Shown: piece by piece, positions 1 through 8,258 of the stretch
How the letters are laid out: the number at the start of each line of letters is the position of its first letter
How positions within the stretch are numbered: position 1 is the first letter of the stretch
Source: Paenibacillus sp. SYP-B3998
GTDB taxonomy: Bacteria > Bacillota > Bacilli > Paenibacillales > NBRC-103111
Reading direction: 5' to 3'
Length of the DNA stretch: 64,000 nucleotides
NCBI RefSeq assembly: GCF_010820665.1
Contig: NZ_JAAIKC010000008.1
Span: 1-64,000, forward strand
Position numbers and translations under genes: made by a program
The notes under the pieces: model-generated
The model's input: the letters and a program-made list of their open reading frames with translations, nothing else
Told to the model about the DNA's origin: nothing
Database searches by the model: none

Positions 1-64
1 AAGAAACCGTCTCCTTTGAAATGGTTGGGTGGTACCTCCATTTTACCAAAGAACGGTTTCTTTT
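1..64. repeat. Inverted repeat at the window edge, possible terminator
   Basis: A perfect 10-bp inverted repeat (AAGAAACCGT and its complement) encloses about 40 bases and is followed by a T run, so it could end transcription coming from the left. The loop contains GGGTGGTACC, which resembles a T-box core but departs from it on both flanks. On the minus strand an ATG at about position 43 opens a short reading frame that leaves the window, but no Shine-Dalgarno precedes it. The role is undecided. Confidence 0.3.
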
Positions 65-81
65 TGTTGCATAAAATGAAA

Positions 82-134
82 AAGAGGCCCTCCCTCAGTC
101 ATTATTCATGACTTTTGGGACAGCCTCCTTTGTG
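82..134. terminator. Bidirectional terminator-like hairpin
   Basis: GAGGC...GCCTC arms, with inner pairing of GTCAT to ATGAC around a short loop, are flanked by an A run on the left and a T-rich stretch on the right. The hairpin lies downstream of the minus-strand MarR gene and could end transcripts from either side. A related fragment (TTTTTGAGACAGCCTCC) occurs near 58361 in the glsA downstream region, so this may be a dispersed terminator type. Confidence 0.5.
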
Positions 135-188
135 CAATAAATAAGGCAGTTTCGTGATGGGCATAGCTTCCTAACTGTCCTACCGTAT

Positions 189-620
189 TCAATCAATGAA
201 AGTTCGATTTAAGCGGCTAAGCAGCTCAACGAATTTCTGTCGATCTTCCGTTGACCAATCCTTCAGTAGTTTGTTGAAGCGATCTAATCGGGTTTGCTTC
301 GTATTTTGCAGCTCTTGTTCGCCGTATTCAGTTAATTGAAAGAAGCTGGCACGCCCGTCTTCGGGATCGGGCAATCGCTCAACGTAACCCTTGGCTTCTA
401 ATGCTGCGGCTTGGCGACTAGCTGTAGACATATCCAAATGAAAAGCGTCAGCGAGAGCCTTTACACCCATCGTTCCATTTCGGGATAGCTCATAAAGCAT
501 AAGGTAATGGGAGCGTTCCAGATTCCCGAGTCTCTTATCGATAGCCGCTGAGGTAGCTCGGCGTACGAGTAAAGTTAGTTCATAGTCAATTGCTTTCAGA
601 TCGTTGTCTTCCATGCTCAT
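189..620 (-). CDS. MarR family transcriptional regulator
   Basis: A winged-helix DNA-binding protein of about 143 residues. The middle carries the usual MarR layout: a helix-turn-helix region (ALADAFHLDMSTASRQAAAL) followed by a wing with the D-P-E-D-G-R type motif (LPDPEDGRASFF). Flanking helices would form the dimer. In-frame starts at 632 (GTG), 626 and 620 are possible. The ATG at 620 is best spaced from the AGGTGG ribosome site, so I chose it. Upstream lies the wreck of an MFS efflux gene transcribed divergently, which suggests this regulator once controlled, or was paired with, that pump. Ligand and present targets are unknown. Confidence 0.85.
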   Translation of the reverse strand: MSMEDNDLKAIDYELTLLVRRATSAAIDKRLGNLERSHYLMLYELSRNGTMGVKALADAFHLDMSTASRQAAALEAKGYVERLPDPEDGRASFFQLTEYGEQELQNTKQTRLDRFNKLLKDWSTEDRQKFVELLSRLNRTFID

Positions 621-771
621 GTTCATGTCCACCTTTTCGGCATATTGTCTCTATTGTAACGTAATTTTGGGGGGTTGACAGTCAAAATAGTAATTGTGTA
701 ATGCAAATATAACTATTTGATTGCTTATACTACCTTGTGATGGTGATTTGACAATCAACTTAGTGAGCGGG

Positions 772-957
772 GGAGGCCCTGCTGAGGTTATTATTTTGTA
801 TGAAGCTGCCCTTGGCTTTGCATTGCAGTTGGACTGCTGTCAGGCGGCGAGCTCGGATCTATTTCTTGGCGTGGGCCGTTATTTGGCGCAGGTGTGTTAA
901 TGCTTATCGCTTTTCTTGCTATCTTGGCGCTGCTTCCCAAAATACCGAAGCCCGGTG
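772..957 (+). pseudogene. Remnant of an MFS drug-efflux transporter
   Basis: Two adjacent frames together spell an internal segment typical of DHA1-type MFS pumps. The first frame gives APAEVIILYEAALGFALQL from about 775. After a frameshift near 825-832 the second frame gives GLLSGGELGSISWRGPLFG and then a hydrophobic helix ending in LPKIPKP, closed by a stop at about 970. Both the front and the back of a roughly 400-residue transporter are missing. Together with the adjacent divergent MarR gene this looks like a decayed regulator-pump pair. The remaining sequence up to 1124 shows no intact gene. Confidence 0.65.
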
Positions 958-1124
958 TTTCACCCTGAGTTTTTGTTGAATGCGGGCCCGATTGCGGTTT
1001 TGTGTGGAATTGCTTTTATTCGGACTGGCCGTCACTACTTAAAGCCTATTGAACCTGCTGCTATGCATATCGATGAGTTCAATCGTGGTACACTATAGAA
1101 AAGTAATTCGATGTAGGTGAACCT

Positions 1125-1832
1125 ATGACATTTGAAGAAGTTATGAGTAAGCTGGAAGAACTAGGAAGCGAGCAAACAAAGAAGACTTTTCTAAGGCATG
1201 GTGCAAGGGAACCGTTTTTCGGCGTAAAAGTCGGCGAGCTTAAGAAGCTAGTGAAATTCGTTAAAAAAGATCGTGAGCTAGCGTTAGCGCTGTATGAATC
1301 AGGCAATCATGATGCGATGTATTTGGCTGGACTTTCGGTTCAGCCGAAGACGCTTAGTAAAGATGAGCTTCAGAAATGGGCGAAGCAAGCTTATTGGCAT
1401 TTGCTTGCTGAGTATACGGTAGCAGGTGTAGCAGCAGAAAGCGGTTATGCGCTTGAATTAGCTAGAGAATGGATAGCTTCATCTGATGAAATGATCGCTG
1501 TATGTGGATGGAGCACCTATGCGAACTACGTGTGCATGACACCGGATGAGCAGTTGGATTTTACGGAAATTCGCCTTCTCTTAGAGCAAGTGCAAACAAC
1601 CATTCATACGGAGAAAAATCGGGTTCGTTATGCAATGAACAGTTTTGTTATCGCAGTAGGATGCTGTTGTGAAGCGCTGCATGAGGAAGCGATGGATGTA
1701 GCTCGTAGGATTGGAACCATTCACGTCGATGTTGGGCAAACGGCGTGCAAAGTTCCGTTGGCTGTCGAATCGATTGATAAAGTAAAGGCAATGGGCAGGG
1801 TTGGAACAAAGAAGAAGACGTGTATGTGTTAG
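1125..1832 (+). CDS. AlkD-like DNA alkylation repair (HEAT-repeat) protein
   Basis: A 235-residue all-helical protein matching the DNA alkylation repair family (AlkD-like tandem HEAT repeats) by its N-terminal REPFFGVKVGELKKL segment and the C-terminal KNRVRYAMNSFVIAVG segment. Family members bind alkylated DNA, and true AlkD excises N3- and N7-alkylpurines. At the place where AlkD carries a catalytic aspartate after a tryptophan, this protein reads CGWSTYANYV, so it may be one of the non-glycosylase AlkD2-like members; that point needs an alignment. Start is ATG after GTAGGTGAACCT. It is monocistronic, with a terminator behind it. Confidence 0.8.
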   Translation: MTFEEVMSKLEELGSEQTKKTFLRHGAREPFFGVKVGELKKLVKFVKKDRELALALYESGNHDAMYLAGLSVQPKTLSKDELQKWAKQAYWHLLAEYTVAGVAAESGYALELAREWIASSDEMIAVCGWSTYANYVCMTPDEQLDFTEIRLLLEQVQTTIHTEKNRVRYAMNSFVIAVGCCCEALHEEAMDVARRIGTIHVDVGQTACKVPLAVESIDKVKAMGRVGTKKKTCMC

Positions 1833-1848
1833 GAATAAAATGTGGAAT

Positions 1849-1905
1849 TGACGATTAGAAGCACGGCTGAAAGGGCTGCTGGGCTTGTAATCGTCTTTTT
1901 TATGC
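1849..1905 (+). terminator. Terminator after the AlkD-like gene
   Basis: GACGATTA and TAATCGTC arms, about 30 bases apart, are followed by TTTTTTAT. The loop itself contains a smaller AGCACGGCTGAAAGGGCTGCT fold. The T run follows the right arm directly. Confidence 0.65.
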
Positions 1906-1950
1906 AATAAAAACAATTAAAACAATACAAAAAAAAGAAAATACATAGAT

Positions 1951-1978
1951 TTTACGTGTATTTAATCTTATGATTACA
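1951..1978 (+). promoter_or_regulatory. Pho-box-like direct repeats before phnX
   Basis: The hexamers TTTACG (1951), TTAATC (1962) and ATTACA (1973) are spaced exactly 11 bp apart about 125-150 bp before phnX. The PhoP consensus of Bacillus is TT(A/C/T)A(C/A)A repeated at about 11 bp. A nearly identical block with the same phase precedes the binding-protein gene (4065), and a related one precedes phnG (9248). An operator for the DeoR-type regulator at 8259 is the alternative reading. Confidence 0.5.
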
Positions 1979-2101
1979 AACGTCCTGTAACATAGATTTT
2001 AGAAAGAGCTTATTTCATTCATGAGGTGCTTCATATTAATGGAAGCTTACCTTGCGCTAGGTCGAGCAAACTTTAAACACAGATAAACTGGAGGCAGACA
2101 G

Positions 2102-2899
2102 ATGATACAAGCAGTTGTTTTTGATTGGGCTGGTACGATGGTAGATTACGGTTGCTTTGCACCGTTGAATGTGTTCATGGAAGTTTTTCGTAAAAGAGAG
2201 ATAGCGATTACGATCGAAGAAGCTAGAGCGCCGATGGGGCTGCTCAAACGTGATCATATCCGCGAGATTTTGCGCATGGAGCGAGTCGCTGGCCTCTGGC
2301 AAGCGCGTTATGGTGAACTTCCGCAGGAAGCTGATGTCGATGCGCTCTATGCCGATTTCGAGCCGATGATGCTTGCGGTTGTGCATCAATATGCAGAACC
2401 GATTCCAGGAGCGCTTGCGCTTGTTCAGCGTCTGCGGGAGCAGGGGATACGCATCGGCTCCACAACGGGCTACACCGCGGAGATGATGGCGATTGTGACC
2501 ATGGAAGCAAAGAAACGAGGCTACTCGCCAGACCATCTGGTCACGCCGAATGACGTGCCTGCGGGGCGTCCTTATCCATGGATGATGTACAAGAACGCGA
2601 CTGCGCTGAACGTTTATCCGATGTCTAAGATGGTCAAGGTTGGGGATACGGTTAGCGATGTGCAGGAAGGTGTTCATGCGGGCGCTTGGACAGTCGGCGT
2701 TGTGAAAGGCGGCAGCGAGCTGGGAATGAGCGAAGAAGAAGTGGCGACTTGCGGAGCGGACATTCTCCAGAAGCGAATGGATGTGGTAGCGACCAAGTTC
2801 CGCACTGAAGGAGCTCACTATGTGATCGATACGGTTGGCGATTTGGATGCGGTTATTGAACTTATTAATCAACGCATAGAAAGAGGAGAAAGACCATGA
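2102..2899 (+). CDS. phnX: Phosphonoacetaldehyde hydrolase (phosphonatase)
   Basis: A HAD-superfamily enzyme of 265 residues that splits phosphonoacetaldehyde into acetaldehyde and phosphate, the second step of 2-AEP breakdown. The N-terminal [13 protein letters not shown] carries the nucleophile Asp8 in the DWAGT form special to this family. GLLKRDHI supplies the lysine (K49) that makes the Schiff base with substrate in the cap domain. [13 protein letters not shown] is the HAD metal-binding motif. The stop overlaps the start of phnW (ATGA), so the two are translationally coupled. A Shine-Dalgarno CTGGAGG lies just upstream of the ATG. Confidence 0.95.
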   Translation: MIQAVVFDWAGTMVDYGCFAPLNVFMEVFRKREIAITIEEARAPMGLLKRDHIREILRMERVAGLWQARYGELPQEADVDALYADFEPMMLAVVHQYAEPIPGALALVQRLREQGIRIGSTTGYTAEMMAIVTMEAKKRGYSPDHLVTPNDVPAGRPYPWMMYKNATALNVYPMSKMVKVGDTVSDVQEGVHAGAWTVGVVKGGSELGMSEEEVATCGADILQKRMDVVATKFRTEGAHYVIDTVGDLDAVIELINQRIERGERP

Positions 2900-4044
2900 T
2901 GATGAAAGCAACTGTGCATGTAAGCCAACTACCTGATAACCCTTATATCTTATTAACACCTGGCCCCTTATCCACAAGTAAAAAAGTAAAAGCAGCCATG
3001 CTCCGCGACTGGTGTACATGGGATCAAGACTATAATCAACTTGTGCAGTCGATTCGCAGCAGGCTCGTTCATATGGCTTCAAGCGACCCAGAGGCCTATA
3101 CGACTGTATTGATGCAGGGAAGCGGCACCTTTTGTGTAGAAGCCGTAATTGGCTCCGTTATTCCTAGAAACGGCAAGATCCTTATTATGACGAACGGAGC
3201 CTACGGTAAAAGGATTGCGCAGATGGCGGAAGTACTCGGCATATATGCCATTGTGCTGGATGCTGGAGAAACGAGCCCGGTTAGCGTCAAACAACTAGAT
3301 GAGATTTTGAAGGTAGACACATCCATCACACACGTAGCGGTCGTTCATGTGGAAACGACAACAGGCATGATAAATCCGGTTGCGGAAGTGGCGCAAGTGT
3401 CTAAGAAATATGGCAAGACAGTTATCGTCGATGCGATGAGTTCCTTCGGTGGAGTTCCTCTGGACGTTGCTGAACTGGGAATTGATTATTTAATTAGCAG
3501 CGCGAACAAGTGCATCCAAGGCGTTCCAGGATTTGGTTTTATTATTGCTCGTAGAGAGGCACTTCACAGCTGCAAAGGCATTGCACGTTCCCTGTCTCTA
3601 GATCTGTATGATCAGTGGGAAACAATGGAGCAAGGTAACGGCAAGTGGCGTTATACTTCTCCTACGCATACTGTACGCGCATTTGATCAAGCACTCACCG
3701 AATTGGATGATGAGGGCGGCGTGACGCAAAGATTTAATCGGTTCACTCTTAATCAGCGGACATTGGTCGAAGGAATGGAGAAACTCGGCTTCAAGACCCT
3801 GCTGTCAACTGACCTGCAATCGCCGATTATTACTTCTTTCTTATACCCTGATTCTCCTGTGTTTTCATTCGATGAGTTCTACGCGCGTATTAAACAGGAG
3901 GGGTTCGTTATTTATCCGGGCAAAATAACAGCGGCTGCCACGTTCCGTATTGGGAATATTGGCGATGTTCATCTAGCGGATATTCAACGTCTTCTGCAAG
4001 GTGTAGAGAAGCAACTTTTCTGGAAAACAACAAAAAACAACTAA
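2896..4044 (+). CDS. phnW: 2-aminoethylphosphonate--pyruvate transaminase
   Basis: A class V, PLP-dependent aminotransferase of 382 residues that converts 2-AEP and pyruvate to phosphonoacetaldehyde and alanine, feeding Phn[19 protein letters not shown] at the N-terminus is typical of the family. QGSGTF lies in the cofactor site, VDAMSSFGG supplies the aspartate that contacts PLP, and SSANKCIQG contains the Schiff-base lysine (about K205). The start is the first of two adjacent ATGs behind AGAGGAGA. It forms an operon with phnX and is followed by an AT-rich promoter region, so the transporter genes have their own promoter. Confidence 0.95.
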   Translation: MMMKATVHVSQLPDNPYILLTPGPLSTSKKVKAAMLRDWCTWDQDYNQLVQSIRSRLVHMASSDPEAYTTVLMQGSGTFCVEAVIGSVIPRNGKILIMTNGAYGKRIAQMAEVLGIYAIVLDAGETSPVSVKQLDEILKVDTSITHVAVVHVETTTGMINPVAEVAQVSKKYGKTVIVDAMSSFGGVPLDVAELGIDYLISSANKCIQGVPGFGFIIARREALHSCKGIARSLSLDLYDQWETMEQGNGKWRYTSPTHTVRAFDQALTELDDEGGVTQRFNRFTLNQRTLVEGMEKLGFKTLLSTDLQSPIITSFLYPDSPVFSFDEFYARIKQEGFVIYPGKITAAATFRIGNIGDVHLADIQRLLQGVEKQLFWKTTKNN

Positions 4045-4064
4045 ATAAATATAAAAACAATATC

Positions 4065-4092
4065 TTAACTTGTATTTAATACTCATTTTACA
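4065..4092 (+). promoter_or_regulatory. Pho-box-like direct repeats before the 2-AEP binding protein gene
   Basis: TTAACT (4065), TTAATA (4076) and TTTACA (4087) follow one another on an 11-bp period about 75-100 bp before the lipoprotein start. The block TTAACTTGTATTTAAT is almost the same as TTTACGTGTATTTAAT before phnX. I read these as PhoP-type boxes. Binding by the DeoR-type regulator encoded downstream is an alternative. Confidence 0.5.
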
Positions 4093-4165
4093 AAACTATT
4101 TTATAGTTAAGGTATCAGGAAGAAGTTAACCAACTGATACATAGGAAAAGGAGTGGGGAAAAGAA

Positions 4166-5281
4166 ATGAAGAAGTCATTCGTAAATGTAATTGCCTTGTC
4201 GATGGTTGTACTGTCCTTATCAGCATGCGGAGGTAAGGCAGCGAATCCAGCAGATGCATCCAAAGGAACTGCTGCGCCAAGTCCGGCTGCAAGCGCAAGC
4301 ACACAAGCAAGTGTAGATACAACTAGCAAAGATTTAACGGTTTACACAGCTTTGGAAGACGATCAAATCAAAACCTATCTCACTACCTTTAAAGCGAAAT
4401 ACCCGGATGTTAAAGTAAACATCGTGCGTGATTCCACAGGTATCGTTACAGCGAAGCTGCTTGCTGAGAAAGATAACACACAAGCAGACGTTGTATGGGG
4501 GCTAGCGGCAACAAGCTTGTTGGTTCTTGATCAACAAAGCATGCTTGAGCCTTACGCGCCAAAAGGTGTGGATCGCATTCTTCCGGAATTTAAAGATAAA
4601 AATGCAGTAACCCACTGGGTAGGTATTGATGCCTGGGAAACAGCTTTTATCGTGAATAAAGTAGAAATGGAAAAACGTAAACTAGCGATTCCACAATCCT
4701 ATGAGGATCTGGCTAAACCAGAATACAAAGGGCTAATCACGATGCCAAACCCTTCGTCTTCTGGAACAGGCTTCCTGACTGTATCTGGTCTTGTTCAACT
4801 GAAAGGCAAAGATGCAGCCTGGGATTATATGAGTAAATTGCATGAGAACATCGCGATGTATGTTCACTCCGGGTCGAAGCCAGCTAAATTAGCAGGCACT
4901 GGCGAATATCCAATCGGTATTTCCTTCGGCTACCGCGGTATTCAAGAGAAGAAGAATGGCTCGCCAGTTGAAGTGGTATTCCCGAAAGAGGGTTCTGGTT
5001 GGGACGTAGAAGCGAATGCGTTGCTGAAAAAGAAAGCTGTTAAACAAGTAGCTAAGGACTTCCTTGACTGGGCTATTACAGATGATGTGATGAAAGAATA
5101 CAACAAAAACTACGCGATTCTAGCGATTAAAACAGATTCAGCCAAAACGCCAGACGGTTACTCTGTTGATCCCGTGAAACAATTGATCAAAAACGATTTG
5201 AATGATGCTGCGAAAAATCGTGATAGCGTTCTAGCTGAGTGGGACAAGCGCTTTAACGCGAAAAGCGAACCGAAAAAATAA
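4166..5281 (+). CDS. phnS: 2-AEP ABC transporter substrate-binding lipoprotein (PhnS type)
   Basis: A 371-residue exported lipoprotein with a lipobox LSLSACGG (lipidated Cys21), then a low-complexity Ala/Ser/Pro/Thr linker to about residue 55, then a periplasmic-binding fold of the iron(III)/spermidine-like class: LTVYTALEDDQ, NIVRDSTGIVTAKLLAE, ADVVWGLAATSL. This sequence type is the one found with phnW/phnX-linked transporters for 2-aminoethylphosphonate. Position directly after phnXW and before the ATPase and permease supports the call. A hairpin after the stop would keep the binding protein more abundant than the membrane parts. Specificity for 2-AEP is inferred from context. Confidence 0.85.
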   Translation: MKKSFVNVIALSMVVLSLSACGGKAANPADASKGTAAPSPAASASTQASVDTTSKDLTVYTALEDDQIKTYLTTFKAKYPDVKVNIVRDSTGIVTAKLLAEKDNTQADVVWGLAATSLLVLDQQSMLEPYAPKGVDRILPEFKDKNAVTHWVGIDAWETAFIVNKVEMEKRKLAIPQSYEDLAKPEYKGLITMPNPSSSGTGFLTVSGLVQLKGKDAAWDYMSKLHENIAMYVHSGSKPAKLAGTGEYPIGISFGYRGIQEKKNGSPVEVVFPKEGSGWDVEANALLKKKAVKQVAKDFLDWAITDDVMKEYNKNYAILAIKTDSAKTPDGYSVDPVKQLIKNDLNDAAKNRDSVLAEWDKRFNAKSEPKK

Positions 5282-5293
5282 GCGTAAAACCAA

Positions 5294-5338
5294 TAAAACA
5301 GCTGACTGCGAACCAAGCTTTGCAGCCCGCTGTTTTTC
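5294..5338 (+). terminator. Hairpin between binding-protein and ATPase genes
   Basis: AACAGC and CTGC on the left pair with GCAG and GCTGTT on the right, followed by TTTTTCTTT. It is probably a partial terminator that sets different expression of the lipoprotein and the rest of the transporter, because the ATPase follows only about 100 bp later on the same strand. Confidence 0.6.
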
Positions 5339-5435
5339 TTTGAAGAGGCAGGAAGGGCATCATGAAGACGATGAGAATAGGCAACCTCGTCAGGGATCTT
5401 ATACGAAAACGACTAAGAAAAAGGAGGCTCTTGTG

Positions 5436-6482
5436 ATGACACAAGCTTACCTGACCATACAAGGCGTAGATAAATCATTTGGCTCTTTTAAAGCCTTAAA
5501 AGAGATTAACATTGAGATTCAAAAGAGCGAATTCATTTGCCTGTTAGGTCCAAGCGGGTGCGGCAAAACAACGCTGCTGCGTATCATCGCGGGGCTTGAG
5601 AAGCCCTCGTATGGTCGCATCACTGTAGGCGGTAAGGACATCACGGCACTGCCCCCAGCTAAAAGAAATTTCGGGATGGTGTTTCAATCCTATGCGCTAT
5701 TTCCAAACCTAACTGCGTATCAAAATATCGCCTATGGGCTGCAAGGCAAGAAATTCTCGAAAAAAGAAATCGACGAGAAAGTGAAAGAAGTGCTCGCGCT
5801 TGTAGATCTGACGACCTTGCAAGATCGGTATCCAGCGCAGCTTTCCGGTGGACAGCAGCAGCGGATTGCGCTGGCTCGAGCCATCGTTTTGTCTCCTGAT
5901 TTTTTGCTGCTAGACGAGCCTTTATCTGCTCTGGACGCCAAAGTTCGGGGCAAGCTGCGCGAGCAAATTTGCGATCTGCAAGAAAAGCTAGGCATCACAA
6001 CGGTTATGGTGACGCATGATCAAGAGGAAGCGCTCACGATGGCGGATCGCATCGTCGTTATGAAGAACGCGGAAGTTGTGCAGATCGGAACGCCTGAACA
6101 AGTCTACGATGAGCCCAACTCCCCCTTCGTTGCCGACTTCATCGGTTCGATTAATTTCTTGGCCGGAGAGAAGGGACAAGGCAGTAACGGCGCTCACAGG
6201 AACATGGCCGTTAGACCTGAGCATATTCGCATATCTGCTCCTGGCTCAGCGACTGGGATTCCTGCGATTGTGAAGCATGTGGAATTCAGGGGGGCTTTCT
6301 ATCGCTTGCTCCTCCAGCCTTCACGGGGCTACGGCAGCGAAGCGGGTGATCAACTTATTACTGTCGACGTATCAGCCCACGTATCGCATCATCTCCAATT
6401 AACGAAGCATTCGGAAGTTATGGTGGAATTTCCGCAGGAGAAGATGATTAACTTCGGCTCGCAAGCGATGGTGAATGTCTAA
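5436..6482 (+). CDS. phnT: 2-AEP ABC transporter ATP-binding protein (PhnT type)
   Basis: A CUT1/spermidine-type ATPase of 348 residues from the chosen start. The frame is open further upstream, but ATG 5436 sits behind a strong AAGGAGG (5421-5427) and begins the ABC domain at once. Walker A is GPSGCGKTT, the signature LSGGQQQR, Walker B LLLDEP, and the switch histidine lies in MVTHDQEEA. The last 110 residues form a TOBE-like regulatory domain. It powers the permease encoded next, whose start overlaps its stop by one base (TAATG). Confidence 0.9.
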   Translation: MTQAYLTIQGVDKSFGSFKALKEINIEIQKSEFICLLGPSGCGKTTLLRIIAGLEKPSYGRITVGGKDITALPPAKRNFGMVFQSYALFPNLTAYQNIAYGLQGKKFSKKEIDEKVKEVLALVDLTTLQDRYPAQLSGGQQQRIALARAIVLSPDFLLLDEPLSALDAKVRGKLREQICDLQEKLGITTVMVTHDQEEALTMADRIVVMKNAEVVQIGTPEQVYDEPNSPFVADFIGSINFLAGEKGQGSNGAHRNMAVRPEHIRISAPGSATGIPAIVKHVEFRGAFYRLLLQPSRGYGSEAGDQLITVDVSAHVSHHLQLTKHSEVMVEFPQEKMINFGSQAMVNV

Positions 6483-8206
6483 TGGAAAAACAAGCCGTCA
6501 TCATGAATCCGCCCATTCGACGCAGTTGGGGAGAGTTTTTATCCTTGCAAAATGTGCTCATCGTCGTGCTTGTTCTGACCTTGTCGCTGAGTACGCTCAT
6601 CCCTCTTATTTTGTTATTTAGCAAAGCCTTTCAGAATACCAATGAACAATTCGTTGGATTCGCGAATTTTATTAAATACTTCTCGACGCCTTCATTGGCG
6701 CAATCGTTAACGAATACGATTTGGATCTCAGTTCTTTCAACGTCGGTGGCCGTTGCACTCGCTTTCGTTTATGCTTACGGGATAAGTCGGACAGCAATTC
6801 GCGGCAAAAGCTATTTTCATTACATCGCGCTGCTTCCGCTATTCGAGCCTACCATGATGCACGGTATCGCCCTGACCTATTTGTTCGGCAATCAAGGATT
6901 GCTCACAACAGGATTCTTCGGCTTGCTGCCTACGGGCTTGCACATTCCGATTTACGGGCCTGTCGGCATTGTCATTTCGGAAGTTATTTACTTGTTTCCG
7001 CAGGCGTTTCTAATTTTTATCACCGCTTTATCGATTACCGATCAACGCCTTTATGAAGCGGCGGAGTCGCTTGGCGCGGGTAAATTCAAAACATTCATGA
7101 CGGTGACCTTGCCGTCCGTTAAATATGGCTTAATCAGTGCTATTTTCGTTTGCTTTACGGCAAGCTTCACCGATTTTGGAGCGCCGCAAGCGATCGGCGG
7201 GAAGTTTAACGTACTGGCTACCGACATCTATAAGCAGGTTATCGGCCAGCAAAATATGTCCATGGGTGCGACGGTTGGCATCTTATTGACCATTCCGGCC
7301 ATTATTGCTTTTGCAGTGGACCGTTTCGTAGATCGGAAGCAGCGTTCGATGCTTTCATCGAAGTCTACGCCCTATCAGATTCCTGCGGGCGGCCTACGGG
7401 ATCGCATTTATCGTGTGTTTTGCTGGGTCATTTCGATTGCGATTTTGATTCCTTTAATCACGATTTTGTTCGCCTCGCTCATCAAGGTATGGCCTTACAA
7501 TTTAAGTGTGAGTTTGAAACACTATGACTTTTCGAATGTGGCGGGATCAGGTCTTGAGCCATTTTGGAACAGCATAAAGGTATCGCTGATTACCGCAGTA
7601 GTGGGTACGATCATTACCTTTGTATTTGCTTACCTGATTGAGAAGTCACGTACGATGAAAGGGATGCGACAAGTCGGTTACTTCTTATCCGTTTTGCCGC
7701 TTGCTTTACCAGGGATGGTTATTGGGTTGGCTTACATCTTCTTCTTCAACGATCCAAGCAATCCCTTGAATTGGATTTATGGAACGCTTGCTATCATCGT
7801 GCTTGCGAATATTACCCATTTCTACGCGGTGCCGTTCATTACAGCCACAACAGCGCTCAAAAAACTCGATAAAGAGTTCGAGCTTGTTTCCGAATCGATG
7901 CGGGTTCCTTTTTACAAAACGTTTTTGCGGGTTACTGTACCTATGTCCCTGCCAGCTATTGTTGAGATTGCGATGTATTTCTTCGTTAATTCGATGGTTA
8001 CCGTTTCTGCGGTTGTTTTTCTGCGGTCTGCGGATATGAACTTGGCTGCCGTTGCCTTGGTGAACATGGAGGATGCCGGGGATGTAGCTGCCGCTGCAGC
8101 GATGTCTACCTTAATTGTCGTGACGAATATTATCGTCCGCATGATCTATGAACTGATTTTGAAAAAAGTGAAGAAAAAAACCTCAGCTTGGCAAATTCAT
8201 AAGTAA
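6482..8206 (+). CDS. 2-AEP ABC transporter fused double permease (PhnU/PhnV type)
   Basis: A membrane protein of 574 residues with about twelve hydrophobic helices arranged as two homologous halves, residues 1-285 and 300-574. Each half carries an EAA-type loop for contact with the ATPase: EAAESLGAGKFKTFMTVTLP in the first and ELVSESMRVPFYKTFLRVTVP in the second. The single chain replaces the usual pair of permeases, as in FbpB-like iron(III) and some 2-AEP transporters. It overlaps the ATPase stop by one base. The C-terminus is lysine rich and cytoplasmic. Confidence 0.9.
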   Translation: MEKQAVIMNPPIRRSWGEFLSLQNVLIVVLVLTLSLSTLIPLILLFSKAFQNTNEQFVGFANFIKYFSTPSLAQSLTNTIWISVLSTSVAVALAFVYAYGISRTAIRGKSYFHYIALLPLFEPTMMHGIALTYLFGNQGLLTTGFFGLLPTGLHIPIYGPVGIVISEVIYLFPQAFLIFITALSITDQRLYEAAESLGAGKFKTFMTVTLPSVKYGLISAIFVCFTASFTDFGAPQAIGGKFNVLATDIYKQVIGQQNMSMGATVGILLTIPAIIAFAVDRFVDRKQRSMLSSKSTPYQIPAGGLRDRIYRVFCWVISIAILIPLITILFASLIKVWPYNLSVSLKHYDFSNVAGSGLEPFWNSIKVSLITAVVGTIITFVFAYLIEKSRTMKGMRQVGYFLSVLPLALPGMVIGLAYIFFFNDPSNPLNWIYGTLAIIVLANITHFYAVPFITATTALKKLDKEFELVSESMRVPFYKTFLRVTVPMSLPAIVEIAMYFFVNSMVTVSAVVFLRSADMNLAAVALVNMEDAGDVAAAAAMSTLIVVTNIIVRMIYELILKKVKKKTSAWQIHK

Positions 8207-8258
8207 AACCATATAATTACATTAGGATATTGCATAGGAACTGGGGGCTTGAAAAGAG

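Noticed and set aside
1-64. T-box leader at the left edge because of GGGTGGTACC
   Set aside because: The flanks do not fit the T-box consensus, and no plus-strand gene follows; the next gene is on the other strand.
1584-1916. Minus-strand frame of 111 codons behind the AlkD-like gene
   Set aside because: It overlaps the terminator and the coding strand and shows no recognisable features.
2057-3082. A 341-codon open frame on the minus strand
   Set aside because: It lies exactly opposite phnX and the start of phnW, has no ribosome site, and its product is rich in His/Arg/Ser without any known pattern; it is a shadow frame.
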